Shown here: piece after piece, positions 1-11,846 of the stretch
Layout: each line of letters starts with the position of its first letter
Numbering within the stretch: the stretch's first letter is position 1
NCBI RefSeq assembly: GCF_963583255.1
Contig: NC_084817.1
Span: 6,347,121-6,411,120 of the forward strand
Length of the DNA: 64,000 bases
DNA from: Pyrus communis
Taxonomy: Eukaryota; Streptophyta; Magnoliopsida; Rosales; Rosaceae
Reading direction: 5' to 3'
The notes under the pieces: model-generated
Databases searched by the model: none
The model's input: only the letters and a program-made list of their open reading frames with translations
Told to the model about the DNA's origin: nothing
Program-made: the position numbers and the translations under genes

Positions 1-105
1 TGTGGTTCAAATTCGCATTTGTCAAAAATCGAACCTAAGACCTATTACTTACAAGTAAAGAGGAATACACTAGACCGTAAACTAAGTGGCAAAATAGACA
101 AATAT
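1..105 (-). repeat. tRNA-derived SINE fragment cut by the window edge
   Basis: Read on the minus strand this piece has a box-A-like stretch around the words ACGGTCTAGTG and a box-B-like GGTTCGATT, followed by the gap-and-tail layout seen in the SINE copies at 14.2, 15.3, 59.5 and 60.7 kb. Only part of the element lies inside the window. It has no coding potential. Family assignment rests on similarity between copies in this window. Confidence 0.55.
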
Positions 106-264
106 TTTGAATCTCTCAAGTATAATCCATCTATTTCAAAATTTAATTAGCCATATAATTCAACCTTGTCGTTTAGTATGTTTTTTTTTATGGGGGTTTT
201 AACTTCAATCCTTGAAGAAGTTTGAAATTTAAAATAAACCTGGTGTTAGATTACATATTGATTA

Positions 265-1327
265 GGGTAAATTACATAAAACTACCTTAACTATTGGGTT
301 AGTCACAGTTTCATACCTCATCTTTAAAAAATGTCAATGTCATACCTCATCTACGAATTTATTACAATTTCATACCTTCCGTCAGTTGTCTGTCAATTCC
401 TCCGTTAAATGCTAATGTGGCTTGAGGAGGGATCCATTTTTTATTAAAAAATTAACTAAATATTAAAAAATAAAAAACCAAAAAACCAAACCCATATCCA
501 ATTCTCCCATCAACCCGTGTCCCCCTTCCCAAAAACCCAGATCCCTTTCTCCCCGCCGGAAATTCCCCCCTACCCCCCCCCCCCCCGATACTTCCCATCA
601 CCATCCTACCTTCACTCCACCGCGTCCCACCCAACCCTTTCTCCTCCGGTCCTACACCCAGATCTTCAAGTCGATATGCACCCATAAATTCCCCACCCCC
701 CCCCCCCCCCCCCCCCGAGAACTTCCCAGCACCCTCCTACCTTTTCTCCACCGTGTCCCACCCAACACTCTCTCCTCCGATCCTACACCTAAATCTTCAA
801 GTTGGTCTGCACCCATGGATTTCTTCAAGCCTGTCTTCTCCGACGACCCTTTTTTTCCGACTATCTGCACCCGAACGCCCAAAATGACGGCGTCAACCCA
901 AATCCAGGGGGTGGCTTTGCGTGCCGTCAAGGATCTTCCTGGTTCGCTCAAGGTCGGCGCATCAGTGGCTCATAATAAGAGATTAACTATCAGTAGGGTG
1001 GTGAAGATGGAGGAAGACAGGCGGCGGTGGGGTGGTGAATGATGGTTTTTGTGGGGGGAAGGGATGGGAACACGGGATGTGACGATCTGTGGGTTTGGTT
1101 TTTTTTTAATTTTTTAATATTTAGTTAATATTTAATTAATTTTTTTAATAAAAAGTCGGTCCCACCTCAAGCGACGTCAGTATTTAACGGAGGAATTGAC
1201 AGACAATTGACGGAATGTATACAATTGTAACAAATTCGTAGATGAGGTATGACATTGACATTTTTTAAAGATGGGGTATGAAACTATGATTGACCCAATA
1301 GTTGAGGTAATTTTGTGTAATTTACCC
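265..1327. mobile_element. Non-autonomous Mutator-like element (1,063 bp)
   Basis: The two ends form long imperfect inverted repeats of about 210-220 bp (265 to ~485 and ~1105 to 1327), both starting GGGTAAATTACA. The element is flanked by a perfect 9-bp duplication, TATTGATTA, at 256-264 and 1328-1336, the hallmark of the Mutator superfamily. There is no transposase inside. The interior is C-rich, holds two diverged ~140-bp direct copies (about 548-695 and 695-820) separated by poly-C runs, and has a possible captured exon at 815-985. An element with related ends sits at 26557-27772. Confidence 0.88.
815..985 (+). pseudogene. Possible host gene fragment captured in a Mutator-like element
   Basis: Inside the non-autonomous Mutator-like element lies an open frame starting MDFFKPVFSDDP, with RAVKDLPGSLKVGASVAH further on. 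From memory these two blocks resemble the N-terminal part of plant BSD-domain proteins, which open with MDFFKSVF-like sequence and later carry an AVKDLP/VGASVA block. If so, the intervening coding sequence was deleted and this is a Pack-MULE-style capture. The frame ends at 1042 without a domain. The match is recalled, not searched, so the assignment is tentative. Confidence 0.35.
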
Positions 1328-1639
1328 TATTGATTATAGTCCCCTATTGGGTCCTTCATTCAACATAATTAATGTGTATTTTATTCAATGTCTCCCAATA
1401 AATATTTAAATTTATTAATATACACATTCTAATTTATTTTTTGACCAAAAAAAGTTTTTTATTAATTTTATTTAACATTCTTCAAACTTAAAAGATTCAA
1501 TTAATGTACCTAAATGTTAGTACCGAAATTGTCACATCCCCGCCGAGGCCCCACCACACCCCGGTGTTAGTGAACCCGCGCCGTGGCCAGGGCACAGTCT
1601 TCACGTGATCGTAACACTTGAGCGTACTTATTTACATCC

Positions 1640-1935
1640 AGTCCTGTCGTACAGACCACTAGAGGTGGTTCCGACTCGTGTGCATGGATATTTGATAAGC
1701 TATTGATTCAGTCGTACAGGTCACTATAGGTGACTCCGACTTATGTGCTAGCATTGATTGATGAGATATAGATAAGTCGTACAAGTCATGTGAGGTGACT
1801 CCGGCTAGCATGTTGATATACTATTGATTCAGCCGTATAGGTTACATGAGTTGACTCCGGTTAACATGTTGATGAGTTATTGGTTTAGCCGTACAGGCCA
1901 CAATAAGTGGATCCGGTTGACATACCATTTCATAT
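1640..1935. repeat. ~65-bp tandem repeats within the 5' LTR-like segment
   Basis: About five diverged units share the pattern GTCGTACAGG/GCCGTACAGG, then a CACNNNAGGTGACTCCG-like block, then a GTTGATNNATTGATT-like spacer. Unit length is about 60-70 bp. They lie inside the 5' part of the chimeric LTR element. Confidence 0.75.
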
Positions 1936-2780
1936 TGATTTATTTCACTTGGGTTAATTATTCTTGTTGAGATATTTGACACGGCATAACTGTGAGACTG
2001 TTATTTTGGTTATGGTTTTGAGTTATAGTCACACTTGTTATTTATGGGAAATTATACAGGTGTTACGACGAGGGGCTACTGCCTTTGGTAATTGAAATTG
2101 GTTTGAAAAGTTTTGATTCACTCACTCACATTTTCTATTTTTGCACCCCTCCGGGTTCTAGCAGCAGAGTTCTGTATCGACGAGGATTCGTGACACTTTT
2201 CAATACAAATGTCTTCTTATGATGGTATAATCATTATCTTACCTTACTGTACTGTACCTATGCTCTGTATCACATGTGAAATGGGTCCAGACCCACTCAC
2301 CGCGCACTCATGTACTTAGGCACTTTTAGATTTTAATTTATTCACATTTTATACATTATTACACTTTATGGCTTCGTCACCTTCCAGGTGTCGGCTAGCA
2401 CGCCTAGATTCGGGGTCCTAGTGGACATTCCAAGTCGAGGTGTGTCAGTTCTATAATCTGGGAGTGCCAAAACAGGTGCATGAGTAAGACAATACAGTGA
2501 CACTTATGGTTTAGACTGCACTTAGGCTACTTATGCTCTGGTTATGAGCTCACATGTATTGTCGTCTTGCACTTATTCTTATCTAGTGCTCTAGTTAGTT
2601 TGGTTTTTATTTATTCACATTTCTTATATTATTATTGCTTCAGCATTGTGCACATGGTTACGTCACCCTTACGTGACGGCCAGCATGCCTTGATTTCGGT
2701 CGGGGTGTGTCAATTTGGTATCAAAGCCAATCCCTGGCCGAGTGTGCTGACAAGGACGTCGGGCCCTTAAGGGAGGTGGA

Positions 2781-3075
2781 TAGTAACATCCCACATCGCC
2801 CAGGGGAGTGGATCATGTAAGCCTTATATGTATATTCTCATCTCTACCTAGCACAAGGCCTTTTGGGAGCTCACTAGCTTCGGATTTCATTGGAACTCCA
2901 AAGTTAAGCAAGTAGCGCGCGAGAGTAATCCTAGGTTGGGTGACCCACTGGGAAGTTGCTCGTGAGTTCCCAGAGACAAAACCGTGAGGGTGTGGTCAGG
3001 GCCTAAAGAGGACAATATTGTGCTACGGTAGAGTCGAGCTCGGGATGTGGTGGGGGCCCAGGCCAGGATGTAACA
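2781..3075 (+). repeat. Cassandra TRIM LTR with 5S rRNA-like core
   Basis: About 295 bp from TAGTAACATCCC to GGATGTAACA. Positions ~2879-2971 match the 3' two thirds of plant 5S rRNA: an AACTCCAAAGTTAAGC block (box A region), then GGTTGGGTGACCCACTGGGAAG (box C region). Cassandra elements are known to carry 5S sequence in their LTRs. The upstream internal region keeps a tRNA-Met-type primer site and a GGGAGGTGGA purine tract. The first two LTR bases are mutated from TG. Confidence 0.85.
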
Positions 3076-3080
3076 GAAAT

Positions 3081-6000
3081 GTATTATATTGAATTAATGT
3101 ATTTAAATGTTAGTACCAAAATGTATTATAGTAAATTAATGTACCTAAATGTGAGTACCAAAATGTATGTACCTAAATGTTTATATTGGAATGTATGTAC
3201 CAAAATGTGTGCACCTAAATGTATGCACCGAAATGTAGTATAATGAATTTAATGTACCTAAATGAAGAAGACCAAGTATATCGATATATATTGTATAACA
3301 AAAATTAGTTTATCTAAATGTTTACAACAAAATATATTACAATGAATGAAATGAAAAATTAATACATTAAAATTAGAAAGAAAAAGAGAAATAATTAAAA
3401 CATCAAAATGTAATTAATAAATGAAGTGATTAATGTATCAAGGGACTAAAATTAGATTTTGATCTTACTCATGGTTTTAGTCTAAAAGTCATCTTTGTCA
3501 AGGATTAAAATGAAGTTTTCTATTTTTTAATTTTTTATAACAACTTCAAACTAGAAGTTAAGAACTTGAAATCCACGTTTATATTACATATGTGACAAGA
3601 AAAGAGCAAAATTGTAAAAATATGGTGAAAATAATGCAAGTAAATAGTTAAGATTAAAGTGTTGGAAATATTGGTGATGTGGATGCTATTTCCTACAACA
3701 GATCACATAAGATAAATATTAATTAGTAAATGATACTTATGTTGACATGGTCAATTGTATAAAATAATGAAACAACAACAAAATACTAATGTTTTTCAAG
3801 GTACAAATGTTTTTTCGTTGGTACTTGATTAAAAAAGATTTTAGGTTGAGGCGTGTAAGTTCACTATCCTTAATAGTAGATTTCGCCCATTGGAGACAAT
3901 GTCTCAATGTAGCAGCTGGTTATGGTGCCCTATCATTGAACATACAAATACCTATGATCCTTGTAAGCTTACACTCACAATACTTAAATTGGATGAACAA
4001 CTCGATTCTTCAATTGGTACAACAATCGAATGACATATCAACATTTGAACGAATGAAGAATCCATCAACGGGACATGACAGAATTGGAGAGGAAAAGAAA
4101 TAGATGAAATATCTCTTTGCCACAACGTAAAGGGGAGTTTACATGGGACAATGGGTAATTAAACATGAGACATATAATTAGCTAATTGAATGAGGAAAAC
4201 GTTACTATATAATTGTCCAATTTATGGGTTAATCAAGATGGCATTTTCAAAGATAAAACGTGATTAAGAGCCCCAACATTATAACTCCCTTAATGCATCA
4301 GTTCTGGTTTGCAAACAAAACTTAAATTAAAATTAAAAGAAATCATTAAGAATGATATTTTTTTGACCAATAAATTGCTTTGACTCATGAATTGTATTTT
4401 AAAATACCCAATCAAACATTCCAGCGTGAAGTGTACATGTTGAATTATAACAACATTATTTAATGGAGCTTTTGGATCACCATATATAACCAAACAAAGA
4501 GTGCCTTGTGCATGCATGCAACGGCTTTTTAATATTTACGTCCGATGGAGAGCTAATATATATGTGTGTGTTGCAAGTTTGCAACTGCTTAGTGCTAATT
4601 AAGTAGGTTATCTTATGTCCTCCAACACAACTAATACATTATTGCATGAAATTGGTTTCATGCAACAACGCACATTATACGTTAGATTTTGATGGGCCAC
4701 GCCTATATATGGCAATCATGGCAGTATCTCACAGTTGACTATATATGCCAATCAACTTTTGTTTGTGCATCAAAAGAGACAACATCTCAAAACCTCTGTC
4801 CATCTGATCGGAAATATGAATGAGGTTATGTACTAGTGCGGTGATTCGGTCCAATCACGACCGCATAAATTGACTTGTCATGCACCGATATTTGATGAAT
4901 TGATCGTGCAGGCTGTGCATGCTTCATCTTAATGTATGCGTACGAAATATACGTACCAAGTGTCGCATTTTACAACTCATAGCATGATTCAATTGGATTT
5001 CATTTAAATGAAAATTTTGTCACCATATAAATGAGGCGGTCCGACATATAAGCGATATTTTTACTTTAAATTATTAGAGAGAAAAAAGTTTGAATTTGAA
5101 ACGTAGTAGATTGAAAGAAATGTCCTCTTAGAGATTTCAATAATTATTATATATTAATATATAATATTTATAAATATATAATATATGGATATATATGACC
5201 TAGTGCTGCTGCGATCCGCAGCATGTGTGCGGCAACATATGTATAGAAAGGTTGGATTTAATTCAACCTTGTACCTTTTGGTTGAACTGCAACTTTTGGT
5301 AAATGACATGATACTTGCTTAAATTGTATAAGTAGAGTTAAAAGATGTAATTAGTCAATATTTATTTTCTAAAAATTCTAAATAGAAGACATGTCTTTTA
5401 GATTAACACTATTAAGAAGGGTTGTATATCTTCAACTAAAATGAAAGGACTTGATGAACATGTGCTTTAATGTCTATAAATACCTATTGTGGCATAATGT
5501 TTCAAACATAATTTCATAAATTTGTTTCTACATTTCTTGCTCTCTTCTCTCTCCATCACATTCATACAATTTCTTTCTAGTTATTTCTAAGGGAATATAA
5601 TTCGGTTTTGTTAATCGAATATTCCATACTTTGTTGCATCCTAGAAGTGATTTGTCAAGAACCCTTTAGTAAACTCATTTGAGTGGGGGTAAATAACACT
5701 TTAAGGAAACGATTCAAGTCGTACTCCAAATGCATCCTTCTAATTATTCTCTATATTTCTACATTTACTCTAATAGATCCACCACTTAAGCTTAGTGCAA
5801 AATCATATGACCTTAGTAGGATTTTAAGACAAAAGAAGTCGGTGCAAATAATAATTAAGCCACTCAATATGAACTGTATTCCGCTGTATTCGACTTTAAA
5901 GTTGGAATTGACATTCTTCAACGAAATTGAATGGAACAACTTAATTGATCGAAAAAACAAGAATGGAAAATCCGATGCTCACGCGTTGGAGTGCCGATTC

Positions 6001-6180
6001 AAAAATCAACCCATAAGGTTTCAAAGTCTTTAAGTTTGGATCCCATGCGAGATATACATTGTCCCAGTACCATTAGCTAGTTCCTGGTCCAACCCAATCT
6101 TCATGAAGATGCATAGGACCAGGACCCAATTCTACCCCGACCAAAAGTAATCTATCAAGCCCAACTCAAACACAGGCTTG
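3081..6180. other. AT-rich intergenic DNA without a supported gene
   Basis: 3081-3430 consists of degenerate repeats of words such as TAAATGTTAGTACC and AAAATGTA; the same words lie left of 1525, so the chimeric element split this block. Short open frames at 3789-4103 and 5683-6033 have no recognisable domain, start in random AT-rich sequence and lack a plausible promoter. The stretch 5570-5700 resembles retrotransposon LTR or flank sequence by its word style only. I see no RNA gene. Confidence 0.5.
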
Positions 6181-6193
6181 CAAGGTGCATATT

Positions 6194-6407
6194 TTGGGCC
6201 TTCTATCTCATATATGGGCCTCTATGACATAAGAACTCTTGTGGGCCTGATGCGTCACATGCCCTAACACAACGTCGTTGTGCGAAATCCGATGACCGTT
6301 TTAGCCGTTAAAAACACAAAAACCCGATCCGACGGCCCGTATTTAGTTTCCAAAAAACAACTAGGGTTTCTGAAAGCCCACGCCCTCACCAACGCACACT
6401 ATATAAG
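6194..6407 (+). promoter_or_regulatory. PABP gene promoter: site II motifs, telo-box and TATA box
   Basis: Three TGGGCC motifs (site II elements, near 6195, 6215 and 6242), a telo-box-like AGGGTTT at ~6363 and a TATATAAG box at 6400-6407 lie about 300-500 bp before the PABP start codon. Site II plus telo-box promoters are typical of plant genes for ribosomal and translation factors. The pattern fits strong expression in dividing cells. The transcription start, likely near 6430, is inferred from the TATA box. Confidence 0.65.
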
Positions 6408-6429
6408 CTTAAGCAGTTATGTCCTCATC

Positions 6430-6703
6430 CGGTGCGGTGCAGTTTTTTTTGCTCTGCCCTCCTCCACCCCAAAAAAAAAAAAAATATTTCGGTTTTCCCA
6501 TTCAGTTACTCCGTCGCGCCGGTTCGGATCCCGGACGATTTATCCCAAAAAAATCTCAGAAAAACCAAAAAATCATCCAGAGTTTCACTTCCGGTCCTTG
6601 GGTTTTTCCAAATTTTTAGTTTCGATCCTTTTGAGTTTGCAGAAAAATCTTCCCAACAAAAAGAGGAAATTTTGAAGTGAGGGTTTTGTGATTTTGGTGT
6701 GAC
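6430..6703 (+). promoter_or_regulatory. A-rich 5' leader of the PABP mRNA
   Basis: The inferred leader contains 14 A's at 6471-6484 and several shorter A tracts (6546-6552, 6558-6576, 6641-6646, 6656-6663). Animal PABP mRNAs bind their own protein through an A-rich leader, which represses translation. The same autoregulation is possible here but unproven for this gene. The interval also contains CT-rich stretches common in plant leaders. Confidence 0.45.
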
Positions 6704-9700
6704 ATGGCTCAGATTCAAGTTCAGCACCAGCAGCAGCCTCCTGTGAGCGGCCCGAACGTTGTGGCGGCGAACGCCGGCGGTGGCCCCCCGCAGTTTGTTT
6801 CGACGTCGCTGTACGTTGGGGATCTCGACCAGAATGTAACCGACTCGCAGCTGTACGATCTGTTCAACCAGGTCGGTCAGGTCGTGTCGGTGAGGGTCTG
6901 CAGGGACTTGAGCACTCGCCGATCTCTCGGCTATGGTTACGTCAACTATAGCGGTCCTCAGGATGGTCAGTCTTCTGATTAATTTCACTGTTATTGTTTT
7001 TAGATTAATTTATTTTTTGGTTATTTTTGGAGAATGTTTTATTTCCATGTTAAAATTTGCGTTTCTAATATGAATTGTATTATTATTGTTGATTAGTCGA
7101 AATGGATTATTGAATTTGCAATTAGAGACATTAAGTTGGATGAGGTTTCGATGCCCAGAGGCTTTATGCTAATATGCTAAATCAGGTTGATTAGAAGCAC
7201 ATTTGGGAAGGGCTAATATTTTGGAATTTGTCTATTTTTGATGGGTGACAATGGGTTTATTTGCGTATTGGTTGTGTTGGAGAGGTATATGTGCAGTGGC
7301 TTTTACTAATGTTATCGGCACAGTTATGTGCTGTATTTGATTTTATCTTTTTTAACTACGCAGCTGCAAGGGCACTGGAAGTTCTGAACTTCACTCCACT
7401 GAATAACAAATCAATCAGGATTATGTATTCGCACCGGGACCCTAGTATTAGAAAGAGTGGAACCGGAAACATATTTATCAAGGTAGCTACTTTCTTGATA
7501 TTGCTGCGATTTCCTTCCCATGAAGTATGGTGGTGTTTTATATGTTTTGGCCTTACGTTAACTTTGTTCTTTTGGGTGTGCGCAGAATCTGGACAAGGCA
7601 ATTGACCACAAAGCATTGCATGAGACGTTTTCTTCTTTTGGAAATATTCTTTCTTGCAAGATAGCCACCGATGCCACTGGCCAGTCAAAGGGCTATGGTT
7701 TTGTGCAATTTGATAGTGAGGAAGCTGCTCAGAGTGCAATAGATAAGTTAAATGGGATGCTGCTTAATGATAAGCCAGTATTTGTAGGACACTTTCTCCG
7801 CAAGCAGGAGAGGGATGGAAATTTTAGCAAGACTAAATTTAACAATGTCTATGTCAAGAATATATCCGAATCTACAACGGAAGATGAATTGAACAAAATT
7901 TTTGGTGAACATGGACAAATAACCAGTGTTGTGGTGATGAGGGATGGGGAAGGCAAATCAAGGTGTTTCGGTTTTGTCAACTTTGAGGATCCAGAAGCTG
8001 CTGCTAAAGCTGTTGACGCTTTGAATGGAAAGAAGATCGACGAGAAGGAGTGGTATGTTGGGAAAGCTCAGAAGAAGTACGAGAGAGAGCTTGAACTGAA
8101 GGAGAGATTTGAGCAGAGCATGAAGGAAGCTAGTGATAAGTTTCAAGGTGTCAATTTGTACATCAAGAACTTGGATGACAGCATCAGTGATGAAAAACTC
8201 AAGGAATTGTTCTCGGAGTATGGTACTGTTAGTTCATGCAAGGTTGGTCAATATACTTCTTTGATTTGTTAGTTAGCTATGCTGGTAGAGATCTGATTTA
8301 ACTTGTTATTTTTGGATTTCATAGGTTATGCGTGATCCTGATGGAAACAGTAGAGGTTCTGGTTTTGTTGCCTTTTCAACTGCTGAAGAAGCTTCTCGAG
8401 CTGTATGTCTTTTAACTCTGAGTTTGTTTAAAAGAATAAAACCAGAAAACGTGTTATCCGAAATTAAATTTGGTTTACTTTGATTCTGTACTTCCAGCTT
8501 GCTGAGATGAGTGGCAAAATGGTTGTTAGCAAGCCTCTGTATGTTGCACTTGCACAAAGGAAAGAAGAGAGGAAAGCAAGGTTACAGGTAGGATTAGCTT
8601 GGAGTGTTCACTGAAGTTTGGTGGAACTTTTTTGTTCATCTTTTTTTCGTTCTTTTTACCATTACTTAATACATTTTTTTTTTTTATCAGGCTCAGTTTT
8701 CTCAAATGAGGCCAGTTGCTATGGCACCTTCAGTGGCTCCGCGTATGCCAATGTACCCTCCAGGTGCTCCAGGCCTCGGGCAACAATTTATGTATGGACA
8801 AGCACCTCCAGCGATAATTCCTCCACAAGTAATGATTTATCCATTTTCTATGTTGATTTTCTTTGATTATGATTCTTGTTTGATTATTTGTTCTCAACCT
8901 TCTTCTTTATTGTGCAGGCTGGATTTGGTTACCAACAGCAGCTTGTGCCTGGATTAAGGCCTGGTGGTGCACCAATGCCAAACTTCTTTGTTCCAATGGT
9001 TCAGCAGGGTCAGCAGGGCCAACGCCCAGGAGGTCGACGTGGTGCAGGTCCTGTGCAACCAAACCAGCAGCCTGTGCCAATGATGCAGCAGCATGTCAGT
9101 TGAAAAGATACAACTTCTGTACTGATGTTAATTTTTACTTTTTGCCCATGTTCCTGATACTCCCATTTTGCTTTGTGTTTCAGATGCTGCCTAGGGGACG
9201 TGTGTACCGCTATCCACCTGGTCGCAACATGCAGGAAGTTCCATTTTCTGGAGTCGGCAGTGGCATGCATTCAGTTCCATATGACATGGGTCCCATTCCT
9301 ATGCGTGATGCTGCAGGAGGCCAGGGTGTTCCGGCTTTGGCTACTGCCCTTGCAAATGCTTCAACTGAACAGCAACGGACGGTAAGCCCCATCTCTTTTT
9401 TGTTCGATTTTAAACCATACAAGTGATATTAGGATTGGACTTGCTTAACGAAGCGAATTGATTTCTTTCTTGTTTTGTGGGCAGATGCTTGGTGAAGCCC
9501 TATATCCCCTCGTTGACCAGCTGGAGCATGAATCAGCAGCTAAGGTGACTGGCATGCTTCTGGAGATGGACCAAACCGAAGTTTTGCATTTGCTCGAGTC
9601 ACCAGAGGCTCTAAAGGCGAAGGTTGCAGAGGCCATGGATGTTCTGAGGAATGTTGCTCAACAGCAGGCTAACAGCAGCGCTGATCAACTAGCTTCATTA

Positions 9701-9712
9701 ACTCTTGAATGA
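6704..9712 (+). CDS. PABP: Cytoplasmic poly(A)-binding protein (PABP), nine exons
   Basis: Predicted exons are 6704-6965, 7364-7482, 7586-8242, 8325-8402, 8498-8587, 8691-8828, 8918-9094, 9184-9381 and 9485-9712. All junctions are GT-AG and the phases agree, giving 648 aa, the normal length for plant PABPs. Four RRM domains lie at about residues 35-112, 123-200, 213-290 and 316-392; RNP2/RNP1 motifs such as SLYVGDL, GYGFVQF and CFGFVNF are visible. A Pro/Gln/Met-rich linker (about 400-570) precedes a C-terminal MLLE domain (~572-636) with the TGMLLEMD signature that binds PAM2 peptides. The protein coats poly(A) tails in the cytoplasm and links them to eIF4G for translation and mRNA stability. 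It resembles the Arabidopsis PAB2/4/8 class. The leader is A-rich. The 3' end of the last exon is duplicated at 34.9 kb. I see no damage; exon ends were set by eye against remembered family sequence. Confidence 0.95.
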
Positions 9713-10120
9713 CAACCTTGCCTCTTGAATGTGATGAGCGGCATCTGGTGATGTTTTCTCGTAAACATGGAGAGACTGTTAGAAGATATCGTTTGGAGTT
9801 TGAGTTATCGTAGTTTTTGGGAAATTGGAACTTAGACTTTAATTTCTTCATTTTTCCTGCGTTTTTGTGTTTTCGGGCAATTGTTACATTTATTTGGCTT
9901 GCTTCATGACTTTGGTTAATGACTGGACATTTGGCTTGCTTAATTGTTTTGGTTAATTGCTTTAGACATTTTGGATCTCTCTTAAATTCCTTTAACATTA
10001 GTTGTTGCGTCTGAAATTGCCACTCTGGTCGGCTTAATCATCGACTAGTTTTTACGGTGACCCCCGTATTCTGGTAAAATTCTGTATAATGTTCAACTTG
10101 TTGCCTATGTCAACACCCTG
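9713..10120 (+). other. PABP 3' UTR and downstream spacer
   Basis: T-rich sequence follows the stop codon, consistent with a 3' UTR. I see no single clear AATAAA signal. The block is copied at ~35090-35495, so it duplicated together with the last PABP exon and the following BAHD pseudogene start. No open frame of note. Confidence 0.5.
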
Positions 10121-10124
10121 AAAT

Positions 10125-11199
10125 GATGAATCTCGTAAGTGTTGCGGCTACATTTATGTTTCAGAGGAATCGAAACAGCCCTTCTACCTGTATCCATCGG
10201 ATTTCTGCAACTTTCCAGCCAACATACCCGCCTAATGTTACATGCCAACCCTCCAAAATCCATGGCTTCTCAGAAGGCTGATATTATACATTCTCCGCCG
10301 GTGGTGGTCCGGAGAAGCTCTAGACCTGTTGGTGTCCACGTTCTTTCACCAACCGATGTGCCACTGCTGGTTCAGTCGTTTTTCGATCATGAGAGAGCAG
10401 TCCATGGCAATGGTCAAATGACGCCTTCAGTGACGATTCACATCTTTCAAGCACAAGGAAATGAGAAAACTACACCCAGTATTTTCACAACCACCGGCCC
10501 TCGAGCGCTGGTTTTCAGACGTTTATGGCTGCAGTCTCCTACCGTCCTTATGCAGATATGAAGATCACGGGCAGATACGAGGGTCCGCAACTCAGAGAGA
10601 GTTTTCCACTTCACTTCAGAATTCGTAGAGAAACTCAAAGCCAAGGCAAATGCGAATTATTCTTCTAGTCTCAACAAAATCTCCTCATTCCAGTTCTTGT
10701 TTGCTCTGGTCTGGAGGTGCATTACACAAGTGTGTAATGCAGCTTCAAGCCAGGTAACCACTTGTGTGGTGGGTTCCAATAAGAGATCAAAACCAAAGCC
10801 ACCCTTGTCCCAACATTATTTTGGCAACTTTGTCAGTGCCTTAAAAGGGGTTTAGCACAGCTGGGGAACTAGTGCATGAGCTGCCCGGAAGTTGCATGAG
10901 GCAGTGGTGAACCACAATGATAAGGCGATACCGCGCATATTGATACATGGCTGCAGTCTCCTACCGCGTACCAATTTGGACAGCATCTAGATCCGTATCT
11001 TGTGACCATATGCAGTTCTTCGAGATACATGTATGGAAATGAATTCGGAATGGGGAAACAATTGGCGACGAGATGTAGGTGGGTGGATAAGTATGACGGG
11101 AGAGTAGTATTGTATCCTGGTCGCCGAGGAGGCGGAAGCATTAACCTAGAAGTGTGTCTTTCCCCGGAAGCGATGAAGGCTCTTGAATGTGCAAACTAA
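10125..11199 (+). pseudogene. BAHD acyltransferase pseudogene 1 (heavily deleted)
   Basis: Scattered blocks match the intact BAHD gene at 28.1 kb. After a damaged start comes a frameshifted SEESKQPFYLYPSD region, then the LSPTDVPLLVQSFFDHERAV block (~10335-10400), then a jump to FQAQGNE with the catalytic HxxxD region deleted. A C-terminal block reads MYGNEFGMGKQLATRC and ends CLSPEAMKALECAN with a stop at 11199. Several deletions and frameshifts rule out a functional enzyme. The gene lies directly behind PABP, and its 5' part is duplicated at 35.5 kb beside the PABP tail copy. Its closest relatives are the other BAHD copies in this window. Confidence 0.88.
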
Positions 11200-11389
11200 A
11201 ATGCTACAGATTGTGGATCATGCTATTGTTTACAATGTTCAGTTACGGATAAAGATGATAATGTAAACTACTCTAATTGATGAAGAGAAATACGAACTTT
11301 GTCGCAAAGGGATCAGCACTCTCCTAGTGTTGATGAACAATTAGGCAAAGTAAATCAAGCCATTAACAATCCAGATCAGAGTTTAGCCA

Positions 11390-11495
11390 AATCGGTTAGA
11401 GCCGTGTGCTCTGCTCTATGCACCCAAGTTCGAATCTTCTCCCTACTATAGATGAATTCAATAGAATTATTTGACCGTTTGTTCAAAAAAGGATC
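11390..11495 (+). repeat. tRNA-derived SINE-like fragment
   Basis: A box-A-like TCGGTTAGAGCCGTG and a box-B-like AAGTTCGAATC are spaced like a tRNA promoter. A GTTCAAAAAAGG tail follows. It resembles the 3' layout of other SINEs in the window but has a different head, so it may be another family. Confidence 0.5.
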
Positions 11496-11846
11496 ATTAA
11501 ACCATTAACAATGAATAAAAAGGAAGAGAGATGCGACTTTTCTATCTTTTCGTTTTGTAAAAGGAAAGGAAGAGGAAACAGTGTCCATTTATCATAAAAC
11601 AAAACAGTCTCACACTAAAAAGTCTTACCTACTGTCAAATAGAATAATATGCCGTCCACGAGCTCATGTGTTGAATTCTGCTTCGTTCAATATCGCTTGT
11701 ATAAAAAAAAATTACTTGGGTTACGGATTTGTTCAATATCGCCTCTAATCTCTACATACACTTGGACTAAACAATCATATATTGAGTATAAAGAGCAGAT
11801 CAGGTAGCAATATTCTGCAATCCAAAGCAACACTGAGTGAAGAAAA

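Larger units (their letters stand above)
1530..3075 (+). mobile_element. Chimeric LTR element: foreign 5' part joined to a Cassandra 3' part
   Basis: The element starts TGTCACATCC, ends GGATGTAACA, and is flanked by the 5-bp duplication GAAAT (1525-1529 and 3076-3080), as LTR retrotransposons are. The first ~1.18 kb looks like the LTR of another family and contains ~65-bp tandem repeats. Next comes a primer-binding-like stretch, TTTGGTATCAAAGCC (~2713), a short internal part ending in a purine tract, and a Cassandra-type LTR with a 5S rRNA-like core. The two ends are therefore not copies of each other, which is unusual within one target duplication. No protein is encoded. Confidence 0.7.

Noticed and set aside
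2879..2971. True 5S rRNA gene
   Set aside because: Only the 3' two thirds matches, with changes. It lies in a Cassandra LTR with LTR ends and a primer site, so it is a TRIM component.
3789..4103. 104-aa frame at 3.8 kb
   Set aside because: AT-rich region with no recognised domain. Kept only as part of the intergenic note.
5683..6033. 116-aa frame upstream of PABP
   Set aside because: No domain. The sequence just before it resembles repeat flank and there is no promoter or splice evidence.
6506..6988. 160-aa minus-strand frame over the PABP first exon
   Set aside because: Shadow of the PABP exon and leader; no domain and no promoter on that strand.
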